Assembly: GCA_963814985.1 (NCBI GenBank)
Contig: CAWFFV010000057.1
Location: forward strand, 124,001 to 188,000
Direction of reading: 5' to 3'
DNA: 64,000 nt
From: CAWFFV01 sp963814985
GTDB lineage: Bacteria; Chloroflexota; Ktedonobacteria; Ktedonobacterales; Ktedonobacteraceae
Shown here: positions 63,481 through 64,000 of the stretch, in pieces
Position numbering within the stretch: position 1 is the first letter of the stretch
Layout: each line of letters starts with the position of its first letter
Translations under genes and position numbers: made by a program
The notes under the pieces: generated by a model
The model's database searches: none
What the model saw: only the letters and a program-made list of their open reading frames with translations
Told to the model about the DNA's origin: nothing

Positions 63481-64000
63481 ATGGTGAATACGATCCATCG
63501 CAGAGAAGAACATTGGTGGGAACAGCAAAACAATTCTGTCCTGGATATTCATAGTTGTCCTACTCGCCCGCAACGTGTAGGAACTCCTGCCTCCTCAATT
63601 CCGGCTCGTGCTTCTGCATATCCATCTGGTGTGTTCAAATTACGCTCAGGGTATCCTCGTATGTCTATCGAGCAAGCACAAGATGCTGATATTACAGATA
63701 TCCCCACAATTTCTCCACCGACCCTATGGCAGCATGAATCGCCAGACTATCAGGCAGAAAGTAGCCTTTCGTCACTTTCCCTTGTTGTTTCCGAAATTCC
63801 CACTGTAGTTTATCCTGACAGGTCTGTGATCGGTGAGCAAGACACTCTGCCACCTGACAAACATCTACAAAATAGTGAGGGATTGATACTTCATCCATTA
63901 GATCGTGTCCGTTGGTGGCTTCTCTATCCAGGCCGCATCGAGTTTATTCTTTGGGTGGGGGGAACTCTTCTCCTGTTAGGGGTCACATTTTTGCTTGTAC
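63481..64000 (+). CDS. Unknown protein with a membrane segment, 3' end outside the window
   Basis: An open frame of 173 codons from ATG 63481 to the window edge with no stop. GGGGAGA lies six bases before the ATG, an excellent ribosome binding site. The protein opens MVNTIHRREEHWWEQQNNSV and is polar and Ser/Pro-rich for about 150 residues. A first membrane segment then begins (FILWVGGTLLLLGVTFLLV). The pattern suggests a cytoplasmic N-terminus followed by a membrane-anchored sensor or enzyme. No family can be named from the visible part. Confidence 0.75.
   Translation, partial: MVNTIHRREEHWWEQQNNSVLDIHSCPTRPQRVGTPASSIPARASAYPSGVFKLRSGYPRMSIEQAQDADITDIPTISPPTLWQHESPDYQAESSLSSLSLVVSEIPTVVYPDRSVIGEQDTLPPDKHLQNSEGLILHPLDRVRWWLLYPGRIEFILWVGGTLLLLGVTFLLV

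Noticed and set aside
1..64000. CRISPR array or prophage
   Set aside because: No evenly spaced direct repeats of 25-40 bases and no phage structural, integrase or lysis genes were seen.

Overview
The window reads as a chromosomal segment of a free-living, probably aerobic bacterium of intermediate GC. Class Ktedonobacteria (Chloroflexota) is my best guess. This is inferred from the gene repertoire: paired ECF sigma and beta-propeller anti-sigma genes, DUF4388-like proteins, a single-membrane style MacAB-like exporter, and a SAM riboswitch in front of metK. There is no marker sequence such as rRNA to confirm it. I see no prophage, no CRISPR array and no complete insertion sequence.

Layout. 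1-4.2 kb: a lipid kinase cut by the left edge, a cobalamin/metal-binding receptor, two small proteins, and the rpsP-khpA-rimM operon on the minus strand. 4.4-11.1 kb: a histidine kinase, a class V aminotransferase followed by serA (serine biosynthesis), a DedA protein and an MFS carrier. 11.1-18.8 kb: tRNA-Gly(CCC), PspA, a molybdopterin oxidoreductase, a DinG-like exonuclease with a degenerate helicase part, rdgB and tRNA-Thr(CGT). 18.8-28.4 kb: a coupled operon of sigma-like, HTH-like and larC genes, then GntR, a TPR protein, a fused nucleotidyltransferase-HepT-like protein, a MoaD-MoaE fusion, an FAD oxidoreductase and a methyltransferase. 28.7-37 kb: leucyl aminopeptidase, a response regulator with its large histidine kinase, a probable structured RNA, a MITE-like element, and the first ECF/anti-sigma pair. 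37.3-43.3 kb: the methionine/SAM recycling block mtnA, HD protein, PfkB kinase, ahcY, SAM-I riboswitch and metK. 43.5-54.7 kb: acyl-CoA dehydrogenase, DUF1003, the second ECF/anti-sigma pair, threonine synthase, a sodium/solute symporter, a pentapeptide-repeat protein, a DUF4388-like protein and an unknown protein. 55-64 kb: a MacA-MacB-like exporter, a Pro/Thr-rich surface protein, an HD-GYP protein overlapping a primary-type sigma factor tail to tail, mobile-element remnants, and a new gene cut by the right edge.

Working together. The block at 37-43 kb is a coherent SAM cycle: MetK makes SAM, AhcY splits the S-adenosylhomocysteine left after methylation, and MtnA starts methylthioribose-1-phosphate salvage. 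Only metK sits behind the riboswitch. RpsP, KhpA and RimM are a translation and ribosome-assembly group. The aminotransferase and SerA form a serine-pathway pair.

Data quality and repeats. Six otherwise well-preserved genes (serA, the molybdopterin oxidoreductase, the dinG-like gene, metK, a DUF4388-like gene and the exporter adaptor) carry nine single-base frame breaks in total. Eight are +1 and one is -1, and at least five lie in runs of identical bases. Because metK and serA are among them, indel errors in the assembly are the simplest explanation, so I describe these genes as frame-corrected units. The intergenic regions hold several MITE-like repeats. One has 12-bp terminal inverted repeats beginning GTAA and an 8-bp flanking duplication, as expected of IS66-type transposition.
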